Shown: positions 45,631-58,412 of the stretch, piece by piece
Layout: each line of letters begins with the position of its first letter
How positions within the stretch are numbered: the first letter of the stretch is position 1
From: Liquidambar formosana
Taxonomy: Eukaryota > Streptophyta > Magnoliopsida > Saxifragales > Altingiaceae
Reading direction: 5' to 3'
Length of the DNA: 64,000 nt
Assembly (NCBI GenBank): GCA_039720395.1
Contig: CM077826.1
Span: 28,578,810-28,642,809, forward strand
The notes under the pieces: model-generated
What the model was told of the DNA's origin: nothing
The model's database searches: none
Seen by the model: the letters and a program-made list of their open reading frames with translations, nothing else
Made by a program: the position numbers and the translations under genes

Positions 45631-47835
45631 TATAATGACCCGTATTCACGTAAATCTTTTTATTTAATTAATTATATATTCAACGCGTAATGGTTAATTT
45701 AAATTATTAGTTAATTTTACTATACATATAATTATTGAGATTAAATATAATTGTGATTAGATAACTGTGTAACCAAACACTAGTATTGAAAGTAAACCTA
45801 AATAGGTTAGGATTAAGTTGTGCCCTATATAAGATCTTATAAGGGAAGTTATTACCTTTTGGCTTGGGAACGATTAAGAGAATAGGGGATTACGGCTGGA
45901 TTTCTATTTCATCGTCTCTACCATGAAATCAAGTAAGTATTTCATGTGATGCATGTTAAGTTGTCAGATTGTTACCATAATGGGTATCGGGTAAATATAA
46001 TAATTTGAGGTAATATATTTATATACTCGGTGGGATACGGGAATGATGATGGTTGATGTACAGAGATTTATAAGATATAATAAATTAATAGTTATGCGTA
46101 CATGAAATGTCAATGCAAATTGTCCTTAATTGCTTATATATATATATGATGGTACAAAGTCTTTTATAAAAGAAAAAAAAAAAAAAAAAAAAAGAAGAAG
46201 GTTGCAGATTTTAAGTAGAAAAGGACGGGTTGTAGGAATTGGAGTTATTGAGAAAAGTCTAAAAGGGATGTGGGTAATAAGTTTATATTATATTATATTG
46301 TGTGTGTGTGTGTGTGTGTGTATTATCCATACATGTAGAATGGGTTTGCCATGTGGGATTATTTATCCAGTGGATGCATAGTCACACTAAGATTCATGTA
46401 TCTATGTAATTGGGCTTATGCACTAAATTTCACGGTTTGGATTGGAGATGTGTTAGCTAATTTTATAGGTTCGACTCAATGGTTTGGGTTAAATGTGATT
46501 CAAATCTATTAATTTATAATTTAACGTAAGCTTATTTTAATGCCACGTTAGTGTATATATTAATTGTATTAAATATAGTAAGCATTATAAGGTCACGAGA
46601 ATTAGACGTTGAACCCTTAATGCACAATTTAGTTGGAGAGACCTTTTAGTTTAAGTATGATTTATTGATAAATAATATTATTGATTTTAGGTTCTGAGTA
46701 GCATTAGGATTATTAGGAGTTTGATCGCTTGGATTGTTGAAGGTTTGGCTTAAGGTAAGGGAACTTGCACAATATATCACCCTCTATGATTAAATAAAAA
46801 TAAATATGGTTTTTTTATTCCTCTTTTGTAAGCCAATGATTTATGGACAATTGTTTTCAAAATAGTTTCACTATCAAAATGGTTATTTCTTATGTACTAT
46901 GGGTAAAGCAAAATAGTCATTTATTGAAATTGTTTACATACGTGTTTTGAATCTGTTTTATTTGTGAAAAATATTTGCCAAATGTTTATTATATTAGTAT
47001 GAACTCTAGTTAGATAATTGGTCTGTCCCAGCAAGGGATTCTAATACTGTTGGAAAATTGGTCCGTACCAGCAAGGGATTTTAATTCTGTTGGTCATCAG
47101 TACTGATGTAGTGTAAAGTCTCACGATGATGGGTGCCTATATAGTGTGAGTCTAGCCAGAGGAAGTACTTGTACGAATTAGTGTTTTATTGATTTGTTTT
47201 ATATCAATCAGTGATTTTAAAGTGATTTATCGAATGCATTGTCATCGGAAGTGTTTCAGTGTTATTGTTTATTGAATTGAAAGTAAGAGAATTATTTCTA
47301 AAAGTTTATATGCCTACTAAATTGAAATAAATGATTTATTGTGAAATTCTATTGTTTTATTACTCATGTTTTTAAATCAATCGTGCGAATATGCTTGACT
47401 TTTTCCTATATATATTGTGTAATGTTTTCTTGCTAAGCTTTATGCTCACCCTTTATATTTTTCCCCACAGATGAATAGCTTGATGTGTGTGGCTTTCATG
47501 TACGAAGAGCTAGAATGTCAACAACTTGATCTGCTAGTTTAGTGGGAACTTTATTTTAGTAGTTAGAAGAATTTAATTTGTTGTCCCAGTAGATATTATA
47601 GTAGGTTATTGGAGGTTACAAATTACTTTGATGGATGTGGATTTATCTAGTTATTTCATTTAATTATTGAGACTTTAGTTATTCTACGATTCAAATTTTA
47701 TTGTGGATGGATTATTGGAGACAACTTTATTACAGGTTGATATTTTTAAGTGGTCTAGCCCATGTGAGACGTAGTCCTATGTGAGTTATGACAATCATGT
47801 CGCCAAATCCAGTCTTTTGGGTTTGGGGTGTGACA
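45631..47835 (+). mobile_element. Probable solo LTR, about 2.2 kb (same family as 54326-57182)
   Basis: Starts TATAATGACCCGTATTCACG, expected TGTAATGACCC with G to A at base two, and ends TTGGGGTGTGACA. Flanked by TTTAT and ATTAT, a 5 bp duplication with one change. CTATATAAG at 45825-45833 is a good TATA box, and CTTTATGCTCACCCTT before CCCCACAG at about 47450 is a block shared, inverted, with the copy at 54326. No internal region or coding sequence adjoins. The ends are inferred jointly from the two copies. Confidence 0.6.
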
Positions 47836-47840
47836 ATTAT

Positions 47841-48294
47841 ACTAAAAAAAAATGAATCAACTACAACAAAGTGTCACTAAAACATTAGTCCTCTCACATT
47901 TTTAGTTACACAATTACTAATTAAACTAACATAATCAAACTTCTCTACCATATCATTTTCATTGTGGCATGTTTGATGCCCTTAATAATCAATGTATTAA
48001 AAATAAAAAATAAAAATTTTAGGCCTATTGCAAAGGTTAGTCCTAAAATGGGGCCCTCATTTTTTTTTATCCAAAATATAGGGCCCTAGGCAACTGCACA
48101 CCTCGTATACTTCCAGAATCGACCCTACTAAGCTAAGCCTCCTCATTTTGTAGGTGCGGTACCATACTTCCATCCTACATTAAAAAATTGATATCCATCA
48201 ATAAAAGTGGATCTTGTATGCACATGTTAACACCTTATGATAATCATAGATTGGTTCGGCTATGGGTAAATAATTATAGTTAGTAGTCATTTAC
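47841..48294. other. Spacer with a hAT-like fragment
   Basis: Text around 48040-48125 (GGGGCCCTC, TAGGGCCCTAGGCAACTGC, AGAATCGACCCTACTAAG) recalls plant hAT termini, but paired ends could not be set. Nothing else is seen. Confidence 0.35.
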
Positions 48295-48297
48295 TAA

Positions 48298-48594
48298 GGG
48301 CCTGTGTAGTTGTCTAATTTGAAATTAAACAATGCAAGAAATTTCACAAGTATTATTGAAGACATAAATCCATCACCTTGAATTAGAATATTTTAAAATA
48401 TTAGAGTTATCCTATAGTCAATGTTGTAGAATCAATTCTAAGAAATTCATGAAATGCCACTATTTGGAATTTATACTCTTATTTGTGATTATGCCATCAT
48501 ATTTTGAATTTGTCAATTCAAGACTATGGATTTGTGCCTTCAATATTATGTAAAATTTCTTGAATTGTTTAATTTCAAATTGGACAAATAGGGC
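48298..48594. mobile_element. PIF/Harbinger (Tourist-type) MITE
   Basis: Flanked by TAA (48295-48297 and 48595-48597). Starts GGGCCTGTGTAGTTGTCTAA and ends ATAGGGC. The inverted arms share AATTTGAAATTAAACAAT(G/T)CAAGAAATTT. 297 bp, non-coding. Confidence 0.75.
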
Positions 48595-48839
48595 TAAGAA
48601 ATTAATAGTAATTTATATTAAATTATAATGATTTTCCTATAACTCGACTAATCTTAAATTCCCCATTATGAAACCATGACGAAGTTAGAGTTTAGACTAT
48701 TTGCCCTTGTTTTAATTTGTATTTTATTTTTTATTTTTTTATGAAAATTGTATTAATATCCTATTAAAAAAAAAGGCTAAACCCACATACATGAGACATA
48801 TATAAGTAGAAAATATTGGGAATAAAATATAAAAGCTAC

Positions 48840-49503
48840 TGTTGAAAACGTGAGAGGTTTTCAAGAAGCTTCAAAACTTCTATCCCATTCTGATTTCAAT
48901 TTTAATTTTTTACATAGGGCTTCTTTTACTGTTTTATTCCTACTGGGTGTGTCTTTTGGTTTGAAACCAAACAACACCTATTTAAATATAAGATACCTTT
49001 TGGTTTAAAACCAAACAGTGTGTCTTTTCTAGATAAACCTCTAGAATGTCTATATATTCTCAACGTTTTTTACAACCAGTAACATTTAACTTAATAGATT
49101 GCTCTTCTCCTTCTTCTCTCTCTTCTCTAATTCTTCTCCTTCTATTTTCTTACTTGTTTCACAGTATTTGTTATCACTATTATTTTTGGTGATTGATATA
49201 TACTGGCTTTTATCTGCTACAAACGTGCATTGTGGATCAAACGCTTGTAAGAAGTCTGGGTTTTATCTTGGGACAAAGTATGTCTGCAATAACCTACACG
49301 TAGGGAGGCGTATATTGCTTTAGGACAGCGAGTGCTCGACTCACAGATATCCGGGGCTATATTCTACACCTTACTTTATTCTATTTGTTTTGATTAATCC
49401 TATTCTTAGGGTTTCATTGATTAAAATTATATTTGTTTGTAAAGGAAATATTATTTTGTATACATTTAGTTTTGAAAATTTAATTGTTCACAGATTCTCA
49501 ATA
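48840..49503 (+). mobile_element. Probable solo LTR, 664 bp
   Basis: Starts TGTTGAAAAC and ends TTCTCAATA, where TCAACA would be the matching inverted end (C to T). Flanked by GCTAC on both sides (48835-48839 and 49504-49508). TATA-like CTATATATTC at about 49051 lies in a suitable place. Size and ends fit a copia-type LTR. It is preceded by a short antisense LINE-tail-like piece at about 48745-48800. Confidence 0.6.
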
Positions 49504-49508
49504 GCTAC

Positions 49509-51020
49509 AAGACAGAAAACTTATCAGACTAAGGTGTGTGAGAACACTGCCCTTAAAAGTAGATTACGTCCTTAAAAGTAGATCACGTCCCACAGAATAA
49601 ATCGCTTGGTGCAGATGGACAGTGGTGGCCTACTCTCAAGGGTACAATAGTAGCACCTCCTGCGAGCGTGCACTCATACTACCAGAAAGATGTGAATAGC
49701 TTAGATCACTTCTTCGTAGAACAAGAATTTCAGAATTAAGAAACTTAGAAATGCAAAACAAAAAAGTAAGAACTCGAATTAAGAAAAAGAGATAGAGAGA
49801 AAGGGAGAGAGCTATGTAGCTGTTGGTGTGTTTTTGGAAGGGTAGAAGAACCTCTTTCTATAATGGTTAGAGAGAGAAACTACTGAAAAGAATTAAATAA
49901 AAATATTTATTCATGAAATATTTAAATCTGAATATGCAGAATTTAAATCTGAACAGTTAAAAATATTTAATTTGCCAACAGTAAAAAATAAATTAGGAGA
50001 ATTAAGTCCGGTGAAGCCCAATAAACAAAATGATAAAAAGTGGCCAAACCTACGCACACATACGAAGCCAAATATCCGGGATTTGCACCCCCCTGCGTCG
50101 TGCTTTGCTAAGTCAATTTTCGAACCCCTAATTCCCAAATTAATCAATTGGGCTTCAGCTCGTGCGCACGTTGGCCTCCATAAAGTCTATTACATATTAA
50201 CTAAACATAAAGAGTATAAAGGTATATAAATACAAGACAAGGTTTTATAGATTTCCAATGTGGGAAAAGATGTTTTAGGCCAGTAACAAGGAACACAAAG
50301 AACAACATAAGTATTTTGAAATACTTAGTACATACAACATAAAACAAAAAGAAAGCTCCATATTAGAACTTTAGAGAATTTAAAAATTTTACAAAATGAG
50401 TTCTCCAATCCATCCCCTTCTAACCTTACTCTTAAAATAAAGATTTTTAACTAGAGAATACTTTAAGTTAATCAAAGAAGTTTCCACACTATCAAACATT
50501 TAATGTTTTCTTCAATCAATTTCTTCAGTTTCGCCTAATCTTAGTCAATCTGTGTCTTTCATGATTGAGAATGGGAAGAAAATTTGATTAGCAGAACCAA
50601 GATGTTACTTTAATAGGGGCGATCTTTACTTACCTTTTCTCTTTCCAAAGTACCTGATAATGTTTTAACTTAGAGCACAACAATGGGATAGTAAAATTAT
50701 TAAATCCTATTAGTTTAATTGCTCATGGTGCGCAATTAAACTAATATATATGTATGTGTACGAGTGAGCGAGCAAGTATGAGAGAGATGTGTCCTAAATT
50801 TGATCGAAATCAAGTGAGTATTTTCGACAAAATGAGGGATTGGTATACAAATTAATTTTTTAAAGAAATTTTTGTGGTAGAGGAAAATGACAAAATTGAA
50901 ATAAAGAAATAAAAATAATAATAATGGGGGCCAATATATAAATAATTTAAATTTAAATCCCATGTACAAAATTGAAATAAAAGAAATTTTGTGTGGGTTC
51001 ATAGCCCTTACTTGCCCTTG
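49509..51020. other. 1.5 kb without a recognised gene
   Basis: Contains GCGAGCGTGCACTCATACTAC near 49660, GA-rich 49785-49815, and AATGTGGGAAAAGATG at about 50258, a phrase seen in many plant LTRs, but no element ends could be paired. Two short frames (49911-50147 minus, 50736-51152 minus) have no domain. Confidence 0.4.
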
Positions 51021-51025
51021 ATAAT

Positions 51026-53666
51026 TGTGAACCCACGAAAAGAGCGTGGCGCCCACAAGGAGTTTGGCGAGATAAAAAATACGTACGAGTTTAATAGACA
51101 ACAAACGAAAAGGAGTCGCCACCTCATTTTTTAGGGAAAAGAGGAAAACCATAAAAATGTTTTATTTTCAAAACCACATGACTCCATTAAAGGAAAAGCA
51201 AAGTCTTTGAAACCAGAAAATTGGATTCGGGAGCTAAGTTACGACGTGGGAAGGTTTTGGGCAAAGCCCATAGGCACCCACATCGCCCGAGTTGGTCTCT
51301 TAATTTGATTGGGCTAATTTAAGATTTCTTTCACTCAAATATCAACATATATCATCACAAGGCAGCATGCATAACATATATTCCATCCATCCATCTCATC
51401 CATGCATAATCAATCAAAGAAAATAAAATAAAACAGATAAAAGAAAAGAGAAGAAAAGAACCTAGGATACTTAGATCCTAGAACGGACTTGAGCCTCAAA
51501 AAGAGCGCCTACGTATCATGCAGCGAAATACATGGATCAAAGTCCACGTAGTTCGAATAGAATAGGGTTACAACCTAATACAAACCTATGGTAAAAACCC
51601 TAGGTTTCCTTGTTTGAAAATGTATTGAATAGTTTAAAATTGAAAACTTCTACAAGATGGAAACTTTGATAGAAACCTAAATTTTTATTAATAAAGGAAA
51701 CCCTTGATAGTTACCATGTGTCCGTATTAAGAAATAACCCTAAGAGGGAGAAGAGAACGGATAAGAAAAAAAAGGTGAATTGGGGCACCTTCACACCCAC
51801 TTACCTGAGCGCAATAGCTCCAAGCATTAGCAGTTTCAAGCAATAGCAACCCTATTTGCAATAGGACAATTATTGTACCTGTTTGCACCCTTACAAGTGC
51901 ACAAAACCATGCAAGAGGAACAATATACTAATTTGGACAGAACCATGACAAGGCCTAAAATCATCCATTTATCATACAAACAACAAGAATAATGAATAAC
52001 TAAGGACCCCAACTCAATCCTACATGCAATGACCTAACTAACATGCATAGAAACCAAGAAATCCACTAATATGAATGCAAACCTAGCATGATTCAACTAT
52101 ATGCAGCATATATAGAATGACTATGATGAAAAACAACTCACAATGTTAAGCTAAGCATGCTGTGTGAAACTTGTGTGATTTTAGGGTTATCGAAACCCTA
52201 ATTTCACAACTATGCATAAAAACCTATGAAAAGACTCTAACATATGCTTAAATCATCATGAACATCATTCATATCATATATATTAACTAACAGGAGCATC
52301 AACTCATGACAATTATCATAGCAACCTAAACATGTGAACTATGCATGATTTAAGAGGATAGAAAGAGTAATGCTCTCCAATCCTTAGTAAACTAGGGATT
52401 ATCAAGCATATAAAGCCATAAACCATCTCAAAATCATTCATAACATATCATAAAAGCATTGAATTCAATCCATAAGAAGAGCTATTACATGCATTAGAAC
52501 TATCCTAAAGAAAGGAGGAGAAGATGAAGGAGAAAACTCATGTTCAGCATTCAAAAGAAGTGCTTACCTCTTGTAGAACCTTCCTTGTCTTCAAACTCCT
52601 TGTTCTCTTACTTGCTTAGGGTTGAAGAGCCTCCTCTTGGTATCCTTCTAGCTCTCCAAACTCGTAGCTCCCTCCCTCTCTAAGTATAAAATGCAATTAA
52701 CTTCCCCCATGTGCTGAATATCATGTCCTTTATATAGAAAACTGACCCCATGAACCAATGGCTAAGATTAATTCATTAGATAATGATTCTAGGGCTATTA
52801 GAGACTCTTTTGGTGTGCAAACAACTCATACTTACACAATCCTAAGAGAAAACAAGTTGTAATGGCAGAAGAAACTGTCAAAAGAGTGAGAGAAGAGTTA
52901 GAAACCTAGTTGAGGACGGAATCCTCGGGTGACCAACTAGCCCCGGACGGTTACCCGAGGGTCCCTCCATTCCGCTCCGGTTTTGACTTCTAATCGCTTC
53001 AGGAGTCTTTCAGGAGTCAAATTAAGTCTGATTTTGACGAAATAAAAGCCAAAACGACCGTGTTTCGAAGAGGAACACATTTTTAAGCATTTTAGGACAG
53101 AAATCTTTAACCATGGGTGTATGGTTAGGTTTTACAAAGGTGGTTAACTATGGTGTCTCACCGTCGCTAAGCTTGGGTTTGTACACAAGGTCGAACCAAA
53201 TGCTTTCCCAATCGAAATTCGATCTTTCTAAACATTCCTAGGATGTAAATAAAGTCCAATTGAAGTTAAATGAGAGAAAATTGAGTGGGTCTTGTGAGTC
53301 AATTTGAGCAAACCAAGAAAGGGTTTTTTAGCTAACTTGAACCGTTATAAGCCGAATTGATCTTAAGCCATTAGTTCATGAAATTGAACCTATATATAGA
53401 CTTTATGTATTCATATGAACTCGAGGGAATGACTCAGGATACATTTCAAGGTCAAATGGAAAATATGCAGCTTAAAAGACGATTATGCCCTTAAAGTCGC
53501 AAAAGTTCTTATTGACTGTCGAAATAAACTCCAAATCACTTCAAAATTCATACACATGATATTCAATGCCATAGAAACTCAATGCAAAAGACTAGACTCG
53601 AAAAGGACTCAAAATCCTACATGAAATGATGTACCCTAGTTAAGGTGACAAAAATGGGGTATGACA
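51026..53666 (-). mobile_element. Solo LTR, 2641 bp, with exact target duplication
   Basis: ATAAT at 51021-51025 and 53667-53671 directly flank TGTGAACCCACG...GGGTATGACA. No internal region or second LTR adjoins, so the body was lost by LTR-LTR recombination. GGAGTCGCCACCTCATTTTT near 51112 and GGTTTTGGGCAAAGCCCATA near 51254 are phrases I associate with large plant LTRs. A minus-strand TATA box (CTATATAAAGG, 52727-52736) suggests minus-strand transcription. Likely a Ty3/gypsy-type family from size and the TGGCGCCCAC phrase, but without coding sequence this is inference. Same family as 1-1461. Confidence 0.85.
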
Positions 53667-53671
53667 ATAAT

Positions 53672-54320
53672 AGCTTAAAATTTTATTAGTGTCATACTTT
53701 TAAAAGGCATTATTACATCTGTTTTGTGCTTAGTTCCGTATTTTACACATTATACATGAGATTTCTTGATACATGTTTTTATGCTTAAAATGGCGTATTA
53801 ATGCGTATTTTACTTTTGTAGGAAGCCAATTTCATTTAATTGGTCACAAATTTGGAAGCCAAGTTTATTTTGAGAAATAGAGAGTTTTTGAATCCTCTAA
53901 GCCATTTTTTATTTCCTTATCATAAGTGAGAAGAAATGAAATGAAAGGAAAATAGTTTAATGAAACTTTCATAATACCTCTTTCGCTAATTAACTAGTAA
54001 ATAATAAATTAAAAATGACATTTGATTCTAACTCTCAAATAAGAGGGAAAAAATCATTTTCTTTTTTCTCTTAAAGTCTCAAACAAGATGGAAGGTAACC
54101 AAAATCACTCCCAAACAAGAAGGAAGGAAACTAAAATCTCCTTCTTTTTTTTTTTTTTTTTGGTTGACTAATGTTTTCCTTCTGGGTGCAGTTATTTACA
54201 CCACTATTTTTGTTTTTCACTATATACTATTTAATGAAATTTTTTATTACTAATCTTATGATTGAACAAAATGAATGTTAAAGATAAAATGATTTCAATC
54301 AAAAGCAGATTTGCTTTTTA
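53672..54320. other. Spacer, nothing recognised
   Basis: AT-rich; T run at 54147-54164. No gene, RNA or repeat could be supported. Confidence 0.5.
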
Positions 54321-55985
54321 CACCTTGTCACGACCCAAATATATAAGTCATGATCAATTATAATAAATCCAGTTTAATTAGAGAAAATCATTTAGAAAGC
54401 ACGTGGATGACATGTGTTAGAAAACCTGTACTTTTAATAAAAATTTTGGCATGACCCATTCGTAAATGGGATATACCATGATAGAAACTATAAAATATTC
54501 ATAAATATTTCCTGTCATCCATCCATGGTATCATCACATGCTAAATAAATCATATAAAGAGACCTACAGGATTACAATATTATAAATCATAAATTATTAC
54601 ATGTTCAGTGCTCATTGGTCGAATACAAAGTATTTAATTAATACATAACTATGATATTAAAGTTCTTCAATATCCATAAATATAGTCCAGAAAAATGAAT
54701 TAGCATAATTATCCATGCTAACTCCAGCTACCCACCTCAAGGTGATGTCTCCCTAGATATATACTCATCTGAAAATGTTGGTAAAATATAGGGGTGAGTA
54801 TAAAATTCAGTCGATATAATTTTCATATGAAAATAACCAAAGCATGATAATTTAACCGATAAATCATGCATATAAAACATTATAAAATTACATATAATAT
54901 CATAAATGAAGTGAGACATCATGTTCATTTCTATTATTCCATAATTATTCAACCAATCACACTCTCATAGGAGTCTTCGTGTGGAAATGGAGAATTTAAA
55001 CCCAACCTCCAAGAGGACAACACAGCATGATATTCCTACTTAGGACCGCAGTAGCCTCTATTCGGGAACACAGCACGAAATCCTTAACTGGGCAGCAATA
55101 CCCCAAGACCAATGGAATGGAAAACATAGCAAGACGTCCCATGACCGCAGTAATTCAACTCCAAAGACCCTTTAATACTTTTACCAAGTATTTAATAATT
55201 CCATTTCATGCATTTTATACCCATGAATGTCATGAAAGAGCATATAAATTCATATGCATATCAATAAATTCCGAAATCAACCATATATATAATTATTCCA
55301 TAATTATATAACATGTTAGGCTATGTAAAATATGCAAAATATAGATTAATAGGAATTTACATAGCATGTACATTCAAAATACACCAAATACCGCCTATAT
55401 ATCAACCCATATGCTCTCAAATGTGATATTTATAATTATAGGGTTATGTAAACTAGACCCCTCAGTACATGCATTGCAAAATATACATTATAATACACCC
55501 AAAAATCATGTAAACTCATAAATAACACATATATATATATTTTTATTCAACATATATGGACTTGTATCCTAACCCATTATCATCCCCAAGGTTAAAACTC
55601 ATGAAAATTACACCTACCTCAAATATATTGTACCAAACGTAGAGAAAATGCGTTAGAAGGGTTGAATCCAAGCCTAGAATGCAAGAACAACCTCCAAGCT
55701 CCTCAAATCAAGCTTGATCTACAAATCAAACGTGGTAGAAGATGAATCCAGCCCTTAAGAGGCTTCTCTAAGCATTAAAATGAGGTTAGAGAGTAGAAAA
55801 CCCACATATGCAAGAGAAAAATGGGTTTTTCTCTCTCCAAACACACCCTATATCTCTCTTTCTCTCTAAAACACTCAAAATGGTTGAAAAATGAGTGTTA
55901 GAGCCTTGATACGAGGGTTTTTAAAAGGAACCAAGGGTACATGCGTCATTTGATGTTTTTTAAAAAAATTTGCATTATGCCATAT

Positions 55986-56088
55986 CCCGATCGATCGGGG
56001 TAAGGCCTAATCGATCAGACCATAGTAGAGCCCAATTGGCTTATCCTTTGTACTTCCGATCGATCGGCCTCAAGGTCCGATCGATTGG
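55986..56088. repeat. Cluster of ATCGATCG palindromes in the LTR
   Basis: CCCGATCGATCGGG at 55986-55999 and CCGATCGATCGG at 56056-56067 are perfect palindromes. AATCGATCAG (56009) and CCGATCGATTGG (56077-56088) are near copies. The four sites are spaced roughly 20 to 50 bp apart. Not seen in the sister LTR at 45631. Confidence 0.9.
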
Positions 56089-56202
56089 CTTATGCCAGAA
56101 AGGCCCAATAACAAATGCAAATGTGTATAAACCCCTACAGCATTGACCACTACTTTATTTTCATTCAAAACATTTAGGTAAATGTCCATTTACTTTAAGT
56201 TA

Positions 56203-56761
56203 CTAGTTGGTGTACACGTGCGTTGCACGTGGCTTTTTGTTTTTTGTTTTTTTTTTTTTTTTCATTTTGAGAAAAAGTTATCCATTTTGTAAAGAAACAT
56301 TTACCAAACAAGGTAGAAGACACTGTTAATGGAGAAAGAAGAATTTAGAATCCCGTTGTTAATGGAGAAAGTAGAATTCATAATTATGTAGATGACATAT
56401 GTTAAGATTTAGGGTTTTATATTAATTTGATTTCCTATTTATGTGGTTTTATGAATTAAAGTATACGAATTATAGTATACTTTGAATTCTTATTTATATT
56501 TATGTGTGTTATATCCTTATTTCTTATTCTAATCAACGTGTCATGTACAAGGGTAGAATTATAGTATACTTTGAATTTCTATTTCTATTTATGTGTTTTA
56601 TATTCTTATTTCCTCTTTATGTATTTTATATTTTATATTCCTATTTCCTCTTCCAATTAATGTACCGTGTATAAGGGTAGTGATGTATTAAAATATAAAA
56701 TAAGGGTATATTGGTCAATCAAAAGCTTTTCTGACATTCGGCCTTTTATAGATAATATAGA
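56203..56761 (-). mobile_element. Non-autonomous Helitron nested in the LTR
   Basis: On the minus strand: A|TCTATATTATCTATAAAAGG at the 5' end and hairpin CACGTGCAACGCACGTG (56215-56231) eight bases before CTAG|T at the 3' end. TC start, hairpin before CTRR, A/T target and no duplication are all Helitron hallmarks. It has the same ends as 17812-18659. Internally it repeats TATTTATGTG(T/G)TTTATA phrases, and there is no coding sequence. Confidence 0.8.
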
Positions 56762-57187
56762 TTTGAAGAAAATAAGCAAACAACCCCCCATTTGAATCCA
56801 AATAAAATATTAGAAAAATCAAATTCCAAGTATATTAAATCTCATTATCATATTTTAGTACAAAATCTGTTTCCTGACACAATTTTAAAAAACAAACATG
56901 TGAGAAAACCAATCGAAACATGATAATAAAATCCCATAAAATCACAGATGTCTTATAATAATATAAATTTCCATTACCGCAAAAAATTATCTTTAAAAAT
57001 GAAGATTTATAAAAATTCATTTTTTCCTAATACTTAGTCAATTTTCTGCGGTTTAAAAATGTGAAATCGCAAACGCATTAAAATCATGCACATACATGAC
57101 AATACTCGACAAAACAACTAGTATACTTGCAAACCACGTATTAAAGGTGAGATTATCCTAATTAAATGACACGAGCATTACACACCC

Positions 57188-57562
57188 ACTAACATATACC
57201 TGTAATCATGAAAACTTCCTCATAAAGTCTAACCACAAATCTATCATGTTTTTTTAAATCCTAACTATTGTTTGTGTTTCTTACGATTTTTTAATAATGG
57301 ACAAGCAAATGTGCATATTTTTCCCATTAAAAGTTGTCGTATTTTGATTTATAAAGTTTGTTAATCACGTTTTGTTTAGGCTTTGTATATTGAACAAATC
57401 TAAAAGACGATTTTAACCGAATATTTTAACTTTGTTTAGGACAGACCATGAGAATTTAATTGTTTAGACATAATATAATAAACACTTCTATTTGTTTGAA
57501 TGTTTTATACCGAACAAAAATAATATGAATTTGGGATTAAAATTAGTTTAGGTATTATAAAG
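57188..57562. other. Spacer, nothing recognised
   Basis: AT-rich. No gene or repeat structure could be supported. Confidence 0.5.
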
Positions 57563-57570
57563 TGCGTAAC

Positions 57571-58207
57571 CAGAGACGGAACTATACTTAGGCCTGGGGT
57601 GGCCATGGCCCCTCCTTACTTCCAAAAAATTGTTTTGATAAAGTATTTTTTGGTGACCAGATTCAAAGCTACTACTAAAACAAAGTATTACCTGTAAACT
57701 TGTTACAAATTGATTATCAACCTACTATGAAAGGACTACTATTGGATTTGGTTTGGGTATTCTATTACTAAATGGTCACCAAAATGTAATTTACTAGTTC
57801 GGTTTTTTAGGCACATTCGACCAATGTTCCCTCCCAATCAGCACAATGGTTCCTCACATGATCCCTTAATAGTCAAATAGGCAACTTATACTCAAAGATA
57901 AAAAGCTATAATTAATATATACAAAAGGTAAAATGTTCAAAATAATTAACAAAAAACAAACACCTTCTCCTATCGATCGTTTTAGCGCCTTTTTATTTAT
58001 TTTTTAATTATAATTTTTTATGTTGGATTTACCCCATCAAACAAAATCATTGAGTATACTAGAGAGTAACAGTCAATAGAAAGCATCTTGTCGGAGAAAA
58101 TCATTGCTCAATTTCTACATTAATAGGCACACTTTTTTGTTTTTTCTTTTTAAAAAATATTTTATTTATTTTTTTTATAACCATCTTCAAATTTATTGTT
58201 GCTGTCA

Positions 58208-58238
<31 letters not shown>

Positions 58239-58404
58239 GGTCATGGTTTTAAAGAAGTATAAATAAGGTTGAGTCATTTACCTTCCATTCAATATATTAA
58301 TATATTTAATCTTGAATTTTAATATGATTTTCATACTTAAAAGGTAAAAATTTTATCATTCATACTTTGGCCACTCCTAACATAAAATTGTGGTTCCGCT
58401 CTTA
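57571..58404. mobile_element. Non-autonomous hAT-type element
   Basis: Exact 8 bp duplication TGCGTAAC (57563-57570 and 58405-58412). Starts CAGAGACGGAAC and ends GGTTCCGCTCTTA, the imperfect inverted ends usual for plant hAT elements. 834 bp with no transposase; contains long T runs (58210-58238). Confidence 0.85.
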
Positions 58405-58412
58405 TGCGTAAC

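Larger units (their letters stand above)
54326..57182 (-). mobile_element. Probable solo LTR split by a Helitron (same family as 45631-47835)
   Basis: On the minus strand it starts TGTAATGCTCGTGTCATTTA at 57182 and ends GGGTCGTGACA at 54326, flanked by CACCT (54321-54325) and CACCC (57183-57187). Removing the 559 bp Helitron leaves about 2.3 kb, close to the 2205 bp of the other copy. Both share the TAATG start, the GTGACA end and a TACTCACCCCTATATTTTAC-like block (54785-54805, minus). A cluster of CGATCGATCG palindromes lies at 55986-56088. Several short frames here have no domain. Confidence 0.6.

Noticed and set aside
50736..51152. 138-codon hydrophobic minus frame
   Set aside because: It starts inside the solo LTR and runs into AT-rich flank; the hydrophobic text follows from T-rich antisense sequence.
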